Below, in pieces: positions 56,097 through 64,000 of a stretch of DNA of 64,000 bases (position 1 is its first letter; each line of letters starts with the position of its first letter). Source of the DNA: Serpula lacrymans var. lacrymans S7.9 (taxonomy: Eukaryota > Basidiomycota > Agaricomycetes > Boletales > Serpulaceae); assembly GCF_000218685.1 (NCBI RefSeq), contig NW_006763296.1, forward strand, positions 2,066,907-2,130,906, in the 5' to 3' direction. Under the pieces are notes generated by a model that saw only the letters and a list, made by a program, of their open reading frames with translations, did not search any database and was not told where the DNA came from. Both the position numbers and the translations under genes were made by a program.

Positions 56097-57596
56097 ATGG
56101 CAACTGAGGATACAGAAAAGTGTCACAAAAGAAAGATAGCGGCACTGAAAGCTGAATTGCAAGACGAAAAAGATGTTTTCGAAGCCTTACTGCGATCAGC
56201 CATTGTCTCGCAGTGCAAGATGGAGAGCTTACGAACCGAGCTAAAACACTACGAGGACATTCTCCAAGTTCGACCCTCCTTCATATCTATACTCCCAGAC
56301 GATATCCTCATTTTGATCATGCGCCAGGTTGTTTCTGACATGCCTTATCATGATGAAAGAGATGGAAGCTATCCGTTGCTAGACATGTCTCATGCCTCCT
56401 CACATTGGAGAGCTGTTGCTATCGGAACTCCGTCGCTGTGGGCGATGGGCGACATCCCGCTCTCTCACCATTTGGATAACTTAACGAAACTTTACATCGA
56501 GCGTTCTCAACAGTCTCTTCTCAACGTTTGGATAGAAAAAACAACAACTGGAGTACAACTCGCAAATTCATTGCAATTAAGTCAGTTTGTCCAACGCTGC
56601 CGCTCGTTGGGCATCTATGTATCTTCCAGTCTTTTTGGTTTATTTGGACAGACAACAGTTATTCACGCTCCTTTCCTCGAGAAGCTCCTCTTATTTGGCG
56701 ATCATCATGATGGATCTAGTCCTCACCATTTTCCACTTTTACGAGGTGGTCCAGCCCTTACGTTGATCCCACTGGGACCAGAAGTTTTATCAAGCATGTG
56801 TCACGTAAGCTTCAATCCCAAAGCCTTGACTACGCTTTCATTTTCGGACGTTCCTGGAAACACGTATCTCGAAAGCTTATGCGATACTCTTCAAAAGCTA
56901 CCATTCCTGACCGACCTCACACTTGAAGTTCCACTGTGCCTCCTAGTACGTGGGGAACCTATCGCCATAGAGCTCGGTTGTCTGCGATTTTTGCGATTGG
57001 TAATACGAACGTCGTTGAGGATACGACGACGATCACGACAAGCACGAGCTGGCGTATGTTCGATGATCAGAGCGCCATTGCTGAACCATTTTGAAATCGA
57101 CTTCTCAAACTATCTCGAGTCATCCAACACTCTTCTCAATTTCATCCCTCTCACATACCCTGAACTCCGCACTCTTAAGTTGTGCGATCCCTACAATATC
57201 GACGTTCTGCATGAGGCAGCCTCTGCCTTTCGCGATGTCACCTCACTCCAGATCATAGGCTGTATCAGAGACATTTCGCATATCTTCGAGAGCCCCGATG
57301 GTGAAGTGTATTGGAAACATCTCCAGGAATTTGTGTTGGAGATTTCGCATATAGATTTCCGCAAACTCGCATCGGCGATGCAGAAACGAAAGAAGATGGG
57401 CTATCCGGTTGGCAAGATTGAACTAAGTTGCTTGATCAAGGACAAGGAAAAAAGGCCTGATGACTGGCTTCACGCATCACTCCATGACATTGGCAACAGG
57501 TTTACCAGCCTCGAGGTGCTGGAACTATATATGTCATCCGACGCGACGTATGATCCATTAGCTCCTGTTGCTGATCAGCACTTGGTTGACTTGTAG
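56097..57596 (+). CDS. F-box protein B
   Basis: The protein is 499 residues in one exon, a paralogue of F-box A with the same layout. It starts MATEDTEKCHKRKIAALKAEL and continues with a coiled coil (QDEKDVFEALLRSAIVSQ, SLRTELKHYEDIL). The F-box-like motif reads SFISILPDDILILIMRQVV, followed by LLDMSHASSHWRAVAIGTPSLWAMG. Leucine-rich segments follow (FLEKLLLFGDHHDG, PLLNHFEIDFSNYLESS, YPELRTLKL, LQIIGCI, DFRKLASAMQKRKKMGYPVGKIEL). It is about as far from A as two old duplicates would be, while its truncated copy at 53843 is nearly identical, so the A/B split predates the tandem duplication. Likely an SCF substrate receptor with unknown target. Intact. Confidence 0.75.
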   Translation: MATEDTEKCHKRKIAALKAELQDEKDVFEALLRSAIVSQCKMESLRTELKHYEDILQVRPSFISILPDDILILIMRQVVSDMPYHDERDGSYPLLDMSHASSHWRAVAIGTPSLWAMGDIPLSHHLDNLTKLYIERSQQSLLNVWIEKTTTGVQLANSLQLSQFVQRCRSLGIYVSSSLFGLFGQTTVIHAPFLEKLLLFGDHHDGSSPHHFPLLRGGPALTLIPLGPEVLSSMCHVSFNPKALTTLSFSDVPGNTYLESLCDTLQKLPFLTDLTLEVPLCLLVRGEPIAIELGCLRFLRLVIRTSLRIRRRSRQARAGVCSMIRAPLLNHFEIDFSNYLESSNTLLNFIPLTYPELRTLKLCDPYNIDVLHEAASAFRDVTSLQIIGCIRDISHIFESPDGEVYWKHLQEFVLEISHIDFRKLASAMQKRKKMGYPVGKIELSCLIKDKEKRPDDWLHASLHDIGNRFTSLEVLELYMSSDATYDPLAPVADQHLVDL

Positions 57597-57933
57597 CAGT
57601 AGATAGGTGTGGAGGGACAGAGTGATATGGTGACGTCCCATCCCATCGATTACTACCAAGATCTTGCTTATGATTGTATTCGAAACCTCTTTTTCAGAAT
57701 TTGACAGCTGCTTATTGTACTTTGTATCCTTTTTTCTGTGATGCCAACATGTTGTTTTACATAGTCATAGCATCAATACAAAAGCCTTTTCAGATCAATT
57801 CCAATTCTCATCGATCTTTTTTTTTTTTTTTTTTTTTTTCTCGTTCAATATGAATTTATTCGAGCAATGCCTCCATAGCTACTGGAACCTTTTATTTTTT
57901 CAAGTCTGAAGACAGCACGGATACTATGCATAC
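57597..57933. other. Intergenic stretch with a poly-T run
   Basis: This is the 3' side of F-box B (its first part resembles the flank after A) and of the convergent ferroportin-like gene. A 23-base T run lies at 57817-57839. Confidence 0.5.
57817..57839. repeat. Poly-T homopolymer of 23 bases
   Basis: Uninterrupted T run; on the minus strand it is a poly-A 95 bases past the ferroportin-like stop codon. Its exact length is prone to sequencing error. Confidence 0.85.
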
Positions 57934-59812
57934 TCAAGCTAACAGTCCTTGAGTTTCGGCGGACGTCCCAACGTCGTCGTTCTTGTGGTACATTTTCCCC
58001 AGACACTGCAAGACATGCATCAGGTGGCCTCGCCTGCTCCTTACGAAGACGGAGTACAAGGTCGTTGCCGCGAAGACAGCGACAGCACTCAGCAGAACAG
58101 GATAACGGAACTGGGCAGGACGCGAGAAGACGATGGTGGCTGCGAAAGACAAGAGGTCAAACGAGCTTTGAAGGGAGGCTTCCATGGCTGAGAAAGATCC
58201 TCTGCTGTTCGAGTCGACTTCCTGTCCATTCACAAAAACAAAAACAGATCAGATTAGCCATCGCGCGAGGAGGGCCGCTAGCGGAGAACCGCGGAGTAAA
58301 AGCAATGATACAGAGCTTACCTCTTGTATGATAAGCTGAGCACAGAGGTCGAATCCCCATAGACCTACTCTGCTCATGATCACCCCTATTATCAAACCCG
58401 CCGCACCCAAGGATGGAAGTTTTGCAAACCAAAATACGCCTACCGCCATCCCCACACATCCAAGCTGCCAATTGATAAACCAAAGCCCAGCCCTGATAGG
58501 CCCCACCTTATTCATCGCCAACGGGGCAAGCCAAGTCGCGGAAATCTCAAAAAGAACCGACACGCCGCGAATGGCACCGATGAAGGATGAGTTGTAGCCG
58601 GTGTTGAGGAGGTAGGTGATCATTTGGGCGCCAAAGTTGAGCACGGTGAAATAGAGAATTGATAGCGCGATTGATGGGAGTGCGGCGGGGTGGTGGAGAT
58701 AGTCTGAGAGGGGCGCATAGAATGAGTGTATCGCTGATGACAACGAGAAGGATGTCAGCCCCTCTGATGTCGTAGAGACCACGGGTTGCTCGAGGGGCTG
58801 GGAAGATGATCTATCATCCTGCAGACCGCCAACCAAGGCATAGACCTAGATATTTACATTAGAGCAGTCCCAAGTTCAAAATTATAGGATCAAACCTTTG
58901 CGATGGCGAAGTACTCTACAGGGACCGATGTGACATTAAGCGCCAAGACGACACAGATCGCCACGATGGTGGAGATACCATCGATCATAGATATCGCTAA
59001 TGGGCCAACCAACTTGCAGAACAAGTCGATCCGCCTCATTTGAGAGTTAAGAGCTATGGTACTGTGGTCAGATACTTATCATGATAGACTGGAGACATTA
59101 TGCATACTTTGAAGTTCGCTTTCGTTGTCCCCGGCGATCACGACGACCTATATGATTATCAGTGCGACTACACATGTAAAGATCGATATACAGACCCAGT
59201 CTCGTTCTACAGCGACCAAGTTCATGATCGAACATAGCTTCTCTACGCAGGCCAGGCCACCGAGTACGCTGAGGACGAGGACTTCTATCCATATTTTTTT
59301 TGGCTTGCTGAAGGTGAGATATAGGAACCCAGCGCAGGATATCGCGGACACGGCTCGTTGTCCAACTGTTTCGAGTCCCAAGATCAGCAGCAGATCGACA
59401 TAGTACCACACCAGCAGAACATATGCGAGCGCTAAACTAGCTCACCTATCGACACTCTCACGACGTGAAGACGATTCCTGCTGTCCACATACTTTCCAAC
59501 TGAAGGGGAGAACAAGACTGCAGAGACACCCCGCAGAAGTGCGTAGAGAGAGGCTGGCAGGAGCGTACGCGGGTAGAGACTTGCAATGAAAAGGATGGCG
59601 CCGAACTCGAAGACGCGAGAATTCCAGGTGGAGAGGAAATGTGAGACGAAGAGCCGTGAAGTAATGCTCTGTGGAATTGAATGTGATCCAACGTCGCTGG
59701 TACTTGTGCCTTCAGGGCCTGAGTGTTCTTCCCCGCTTAAGCTGGCAGGCAAAGATTCAAGCGAGTCTCGAGCCGTACCGTGGCTTGGCTGGTTATCATC
59801 AAGAACGTTCAT
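57934..59812 (-). CDS. Ferroportin-like iron exporter (SLC40 family)
   Basis: Ferroportins export ferrous iron across the plasma membrane or into vacuoles. The start MNVLDDNQPSHGTARDSLES leads an acidic tail and then the family signature SRLFVSHFLSTWNSRVFEFGAILFIASLYP, LLPASLYALLRGVSAVLFSPSVGKYVDSRNRLHVVRVSI. Later spans are AVSAISCAGFLYLTF, IEVLVLSVLGGLACVEKLCSIMNLVAVERDWVVVIAGDN, RIDLFCKLVGPLAISMIDG and TIVAICVVLALNV. After those come SIALSILYFTVLNFGAQMITYLLNTGYNSSFIGAIRGVSVLFEISATWLAPLAM, LGAAGLIIGVIMSRVGLWGFDLCAQLIIQE, and a final pair of spans before SAETQGLLA and stop at 57934. FEFGAILFIASLYP and YVDSRNRL are strong family marks. In-frame codons before 59812 lack an ATG. Confidence 0.88.
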
Positions 59813-60292
59813 ATCACGATGTCCATTGAAAGCTGAGACAGTCACGGCTACATATACATATTCTATGCATGAAATGAATGGTTCCACGGTCTATACAAGG
59901 GTAAGAGCAAGGGGAAGACCTAGCAAAGCCGATCCGATGTTGACAAGACTTTGACAGACCGTAATGCCACGCTCACCTGCAACTGCAATTGGTAGCTCTC
60001 CATTGGACCACCTCGAGCTCACATCCACGACGCTACTTTCTCTTTAACACCGTATACTTCGAAGAGAACAGATATCGAGGCGCCCCGGGCTTATCTGTCT
60101 AGTCTGGCCAACAACAGGCTGTGCGCTGTCAGCTCCAACTTCACTATATGATGGCCGCACAGTACTAATAAGGATTCGAGGTTGTCATCATTCGAGTTCG
60201 CCGTACGTCAATTCATATCTTTTTTCGCAAAACTACCTCGAGCTCCACATCCCACTAAATTCACTTAAATAGCCCTACCATATACCCACGTC
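59813..60292. promoter_or_regulatory. Divergent promoter region (ferroportin-like / F-box C)
   Basis: 480 bases between two genes that point away from each other. A CT-rich stretch and CCACATCCCACT leader-like sequence precede the F-box start. I see no clear iron-regulator site (GATA cores occur but are not informative). Confidence 0.35.
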
Positions 60293-61843
60293 ATGCCTCC
60301 AACCCTGCAAGGGAGTGCAGACCTATCGTTGCTGAGGGCTGAAGTACGGCATGAAGAAGAGAACGTACGGTCCCTTCGTCTCCAACTCGCTGCCGCCGAA
60401 CAACGTCTCACCCTCAAACGATCTCGCCTCAAAGAGCATGACCAACCCGACCGAGCATCATACATATCTCTCCTACCCGACGAGCTCCTCTCAGCTATCT
60501 TTAACGAGGTTCTCAAGCCAGCCCTTTCAGAGCCAGCAACGACACGCGTCTTCTTTGAGCGGGTCTCTTCAAAACCACGATTCGCCCTCGTCTTGTCGCA
60601 TGTTTCGAAGCTCTGGCGTTCCATCGCTATCGCCACAGCCTCTCTTTGGGCAACTGACATCAGGCTCTACCCAGACCAGTCCGTGCAGCTACTCGAAACA
60701 TACATCACACGCGCTAAACAGCATCTCCTCGATATATATATTGTAGACACGAGTGCGCGGGCGGCGGTGTCGCCGGTTGAGAGCAGGCGCATCGCTGTAC
60801 TGTTGGCAGACTGTATCGCACGCTGTCGTAGGCTGTCAATCATGTCGCAGTGGGACCTGGCGTGCCCCTTGCTCTTCCAGCTTGTGAACGCCAGTGCCCC
60901 AAGCCTCTGTGAGCTCTGTCTTGCGATCAAAGGTGGCCCACCAGTCACACACGACAAATTAGCACTATTTACGAACGGCGGCGCACCTGTACTATCGTCG
61001 TTAGAAGTGCGCAATGTACCTCCAAGCACGTTCGGCCACTTCTTCCAGAACAACACGCTCACCTCACTTATCCTATCCTCGACGTCACTCAATGATATCT
61101 TGCATGTACATGAAACACGGTTTAGTGCTCGTGATTTTCTGAACCTCCTTGGGGCGTCGCCCGCGCTGGGTAGTCTTGTGTTGTACGGTGATCCTGTACG
61201 TTTTGATGCAGCGGATGCTAGGGCACTATTTGAGACAGTGAAGCTACCCGTCCTGCATACGCTGGTACTAATGCCAGTGCGCACATGTTCATACCTCTAC
61301 AATGTGCTCAAACTACTCGACATTCCCTCCCTCCATTCCCTTACACTCGACCTGCGGCGGATCTATTCATACAACGTAATGAATACGCTGGTCGACTTTC
61401 TGCGGTACGACGCGCAGTATGTGAATCTACGCAACTTTACACTGTATGGTGGGCTGAACAAGGATGATGTGGCATTCGCCGCTGTGCGAGCGTTTCCGAA
61501 TGTGGTTAGTCTGACGGTATCGGTGTATACAAATACGATGCTGAAGGTGCTTACGCGGGGGGACACTAGAAGGGAGGAGGAGGAGGAGAGGGCGGTGGGC
61601 GTGGATAGTGAGGATGAGGGACATGGGGCTGAGTCTTTCTGGCCTGGCTTAAAGGAGATCGTGATCGAGGATACGGCAAAGAATGTGAATCTGCATCGGT
61701 TGTTGAAGATGTTGCAATTCCGGAAGAAAATGGGACGGCCACTTGAAGGGATCAAGTTTGATGATTTGGACGGTAGATTTCCGTGGTTCAATGCGCCGTT
61801 TAATAGACTGTTGCAGACTTGTGTTGCTGCAGAGCTGGGTTAG
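60293..61843 (+). CDS. F-box protein C
   Basis: The protein is 516 residues in one exon. It shares the layout of the cluster to its left but is much more diverged. A coiled coil (DLSLLRAEVRHEEENVRSLRLQLAAAEQRLTL) is followed by an F-box (YISLLPDELLSAIFNEVL) and then FALVLSHVSKLWRSIAIATASLWATD. Leucine-rich segments follow (LSSLEVRNVPPSTFGHF, TSLILSSTSLNDI, PALGSLVLYGDPVRFD, LHTLVLMPVRT, LHSLTLDLRRIY, LRNFTLYGGLNKDD), with an acidic loop near residue 425 (RREEEEERAVGVDSEDEG). It is probably a Skp1-binding substrate receptor. It has no close similarity in the non-coding flanks to A or B, so it is an older family member. Confidence 0.72.
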   Translation: MPPTLQGSADLSLLRAEVRHEEENVRSLRLQLAAAEQRLTLKRSRLKEHDQPDRASYISLLPDELLSAIFNEVLKPALSEPATTRVFFERVSSKPRFALVLSHVSKLWRSIAIATASLWATDIRLYPDQSVQLLETYITRAKQHLLDIYIVDTSARAAVSPVESRRIAVLLADCIARCRRLSIMSQWDLACPLLFQLVNASAPSLCELCLAIKGGPPVTHDKLALFTNGGAPVLSSLEVRNVPPSTFGHFFQNNTLTSLILSSTSLNDILHVHETRFSARDFLNLLGASPALGSLVLYGDPVRFDAADARALFETVKLPVLHTLVLMPVRTCSYLYNVLKLLDIPSLHSLTLDLRRIYSYNVMNTLVDFLRYDAQYVNLRNFTLYGGLNKDDVAFAAVRAFPNVVSLTVSVYTNTMLKVLTRGDTRREEEEERAVGVDSEDEGHGAESFWPGLKEIVIEDTAKNVNLHRLLKMLQFRKKMGRPLEGIKFDDLDGRFPWFNAPFNRLLQTCVAAELG

Positions 61844-62438
61844 CCAGATGACTTGTTGTACTATCCATTGTTTTCACTGCAATTATCTACTGATGTCATG
61901 TCCTTCATCTAGTGTACACTTCACCGAATCATACATGCGAATGTGCATGACTTTTCTCAGATTGCTGTGGTCGGAATCATCACAGCGCGCACGACGCCAA
62001 ATTATGTTTTCTCAAATGAAGGTATTTAAACACACACCTCTGTAATTTACATTCGATGCTGTCTATACGCTTGAAATGGACTCGGGGAAAAAAGGATGAG
62101 CCGGAGTGACGAGTAAAAAGAGAAAATCCACCCGTCCTTCCTCGCAAACCGGTGTGAACACTCACTTTGTCAGGATATCAACGTGCATCTATAACGAAGG
62201 GGACGGTGGTCCCAAAAGTCGCGTGCGGCACACGTGGGAGCACGTTTTTTCGCTTAGTTTCGCTCGCGTGGTTTTCGGTTAGCAGTAGAGGGAAGGTAGT
62301 GCAGTAGTAACGAGTGCAGTGAAAATTGCAGCCACATTGAAATTCTCACGTTTATAAGGACAGACAGCACAAGTTCACTGACGTCTGATTAAATAAAATT
62401 TGATCACTTTACTGTATTATTATTACTCTAAAGATAGT
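61844..62438. other. Interval between F-box C and the helicase remnant
   Basis: This probably includes the left border of the mobile element, but I see no clear terminal repeat or hairpin. CACACGTGGGAGCACG at 62231-62246 is a short imperfect repeat only. Confidence 0.35.
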
Positions 62439-63910
62439 ATGGAGTAGCTCAGTCAAGAGCAACGTAATGCTTTTGATACCATTATACAGTCAATCTATCA
62501 TAATTAGTGCTTTATTCACAGTGCTGAAGGTAAAGGTAAGGGAAAAACATATCTCTGTAATACAATTGCCGCTGCTGCTTGAGCAAGAGATAATCATAAT
62601 GTTGCTCTATGTGTAGCATCCTCTGAGATTGAATCCCTATTCCTGTACATGAAACATCCACATGCAGGATTCCAAAAAAACTCTGACCTCCATGAGGTAT
62701 TGAGACATACCGGAGTTATTGTCTGGGATGAAGCGCCAATGCAACACTGTCATGGGATTAAAGCATTAGATCGTACATTGCAGGACATTTTGGATAATCA
62801 ACTTCCATTTGGAGGCATTATAATGGTCTTTGGAGGGGACTTCCGCCAAACAACACCTGTTGTTCCAAGAGGGTCAAGGCAATGCATTATTTCTGCCTTT
62901 CTTAGAAGGTCACAACTGTGGACAAATATCCATATCTGCTATCTCACACAGAACATGTGCCTGGACTGTACTCCAGAAAGTGAAGCCTTTGCTAGTTGGA
63001 TGTTGGTAGTGGTTGTGGAATTGCAGGAGGTGGAACTATTGAGCTTCCCGCCAACATGCTTATGCCAGAAAACACCATAGACTCATTAGTCGACACTACC
63101 TATCCTGGAATTGCAAATGGAGACCAAGATGACTATTATTTCCTCCACTGCACCATTCTCTCCACAAAAAATGATGTCGTTAGCAACCTTAATTCAGCAA
63201 TGCTCACAAAATTCCCTGGAAAAGAGTTAGTAGCTCTGTCAATTGATAAAGTGATTGGAGAGGGGCATGAAAATTATCCTGTGGAATTCTTGAACTCCTT
63301 GCAAGTATCTGGCCTTCCTGAAGCGCACCTCAAACTTAAAGCTGGATGTCCACTTATGCTCCTCTGCAATATTGATCCCCTAAATGGACTCTGTAATGGA
63401 ACATGCATGATTTTGATAGAGATGAAGAGAAGAGTATTGAAGTGCCGTGTCTTGGGAGGAAAACATGCAGGAAAGATAGCTTTTATTCCATGCCTCACAT
63501 TGGAACCTTCATCAGAAGAATTGCCCATCAAGCTATCACATCGTCAATTCCCTGTCCATGTTGCCTTTGCCATGACCATCAACAAGTCTCAAGGTCAATC
63601 AGTGACACAGGTTGGGCTGGATTTACGTGTTCCAGTGTTTTCACATGGGCAACTTTACGTTGCATTGTCTCGCTGCACTTCAGGAGAGAGAATAAAAGTG
63701 CTATTTCCACATGGTTCAAATGACAGATGTACCGTCAATGTGGTGTATCCCGGAATTCTGACTGGCTTTATCCGTGACTGGCAAGTAGATTTTTCCCCAA
63801 TTCTCACCCTTTTTACTAAAGTGTTTTATTCTCAGATCATATTTTCATCCTTTACCATTTCTGGAGTCTCTTTTTTTATTTCTCATCAATTTATTAATGT
63901 AGTACCATAG
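62439..63910 (+). mobile_element. Decayed Helitron/PIF1-type helicase
   Basis: Reading through breaks gives the helicase part of a fungal Helitron protein. LSQEQRNAFDTII comes first, then a Walker A region (KGKGKTYLCNTIAAAA), VIVWDEAPMQH (Walker B with DEA), LPFGGIIMVFGGDFRQTTPVV, SQLWTNIHICYLTQNM, AHLKLKAGCPLMLLCNIDPLNGLCNGT and FAMTINKSQGQSVTQVGLDLRVPVFSHGQLYVALSRCTS. It is dead. Nonsense codons lie at 62445 (TAG), 62505 (TAG) and 62580 (TGA), and a frame change near 62995-63005 separates the two halves. The N-terminal Rep/HUH domain of an autonomous Helitron is absent. A part of the ATPase domain between SEIES and KKNSDL appears deleted. The element's right end lies at or beyond the window edge. 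Confidence 0.8.
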
Positions 63911-64000
63911 ACTTTTTACGTTACAATATATGTTGATGTTTGCAAAGATTCAATGAACCATCTGCTTGATTCAGTATACTGTGCAAGTTTAGGGCAGGCT

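Larger units (their letters stand above)
51669..57660 (+). repeat. Tandem duplication of an F-box gene pair (unit A+B, two copies)
   Basis: The region holds A (51985-53475), a truncated B copy (53843-54190), a broken A copy (54193-55785) and B (56097-57596). Matching flanks prove the unit. Sequence before A (51669-51710, 51975-52080) recurs before the second A (54193-54236, 54256-54352), and the 3' flank with GTATACTTCTTTTTG recurs near 53594 and 55872. The sequence leading into B (about 53765-53850) recurs near 55995-56090. The offset between copies is about 2.3 kb. About 250 bases between 51715 and 51975 are absent from the second copy. The truncated B copy runs directly into the duplicated 5' flank of the second A near 54187-54195. 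Confidence 0.8.

Noticed and set aside
57817..57839. Poly-T tract as a retroposition mark of the ferroportin-like gene
   Set aside because: The gene keeps its introns, so it is not a processed copy; no target-site duplication was seen.
1..64000. CRISPR arrays, operons, tRNA and rRNA genes
   Set aside because: No regularly spaced repeats, no ribosome-binding sites and no tRNA-like or rRNA sequence were seen; the window is eukaryotic.

Overview
The window looks like nuclear DNA of a filamentous Agaricomycete (mushroom-forming basidiomycete). Nearly every gene is broken by several 45-75 nt GT-AG introns. The gene set is fungal: Slm1-type F-BAR/PH protein, SPX phosphate transporter, ERV41, Pho88/Snd3, Clr4-type methyltransferase, APSES/KilA-N factor. 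A 43-residue CaaX peptide has the form of a basidiomycete mating pheromone precursor. No prokaryotic features, tRNAs, rRNAs or CRISPR arrays were seen.

Left part (1-17.6 kb). The end of a cyanate lyase gene enters at the left edge, followed by a DUF1479 oxygenase and an intron-rich, divergent beta-tubulin, both on the minus strand. A broken, unrecognised gene lies near 6.3-6.9 kb. Then come mitochondrial ATP synthase subunit g, Pho88/Snd3 (minus), an Slm1/2-like protein (plus), a gene-poor 2 kb stretch, the pheromone precursor, the mitochondrial ADP/ATP carrier, and RNase P/MRP subunit Pop4 (minus).

Middle part (18-49 kb). This is mostly housekeeping: an isochorismatase-like hydrolase, a Grx3/4-type monothiol glutaredoxin, Ku70, the PP2A activator PTPA (divergent from Ku70), a poorly resolved membrane-protein-like gene near 29 kb, ornithine decarboxylase, an Xbp1-like APSES/KilA-N factor, an SPX-domain phosphate transporter, a SAM-domain tail-anchored protein, a RING ligase resembling Slx8, and ERV41 (divergent from the RING gene across 138 bp).

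Right part (49-64 kb). After the SUV39/Clr4-type histone methyltransferase the DNA becomes accessory in character. There is a tandem F-box cluster made of two copies of an A+B unit, with one B copy truncated and one A copy disabled. Beyond it are a ferroportin-like transporter, a more distant F-box gene, and a decayed Helitron/PIF1-type helicase with three nonsense codons and a frameshift at the right edge.

The genes do not form one pathway. The features most worth a second look are the isolated pheromone gene, the F-box duplication with its broken copies, several micro-exons of 7-18 nt, the divergent beta-tubulin, and two cryptic or degraded genes visible only by joining exons across frames. 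Exon joins were made by eye from splice signals and family similarity, so gene ends are firmer than internal boundaries.
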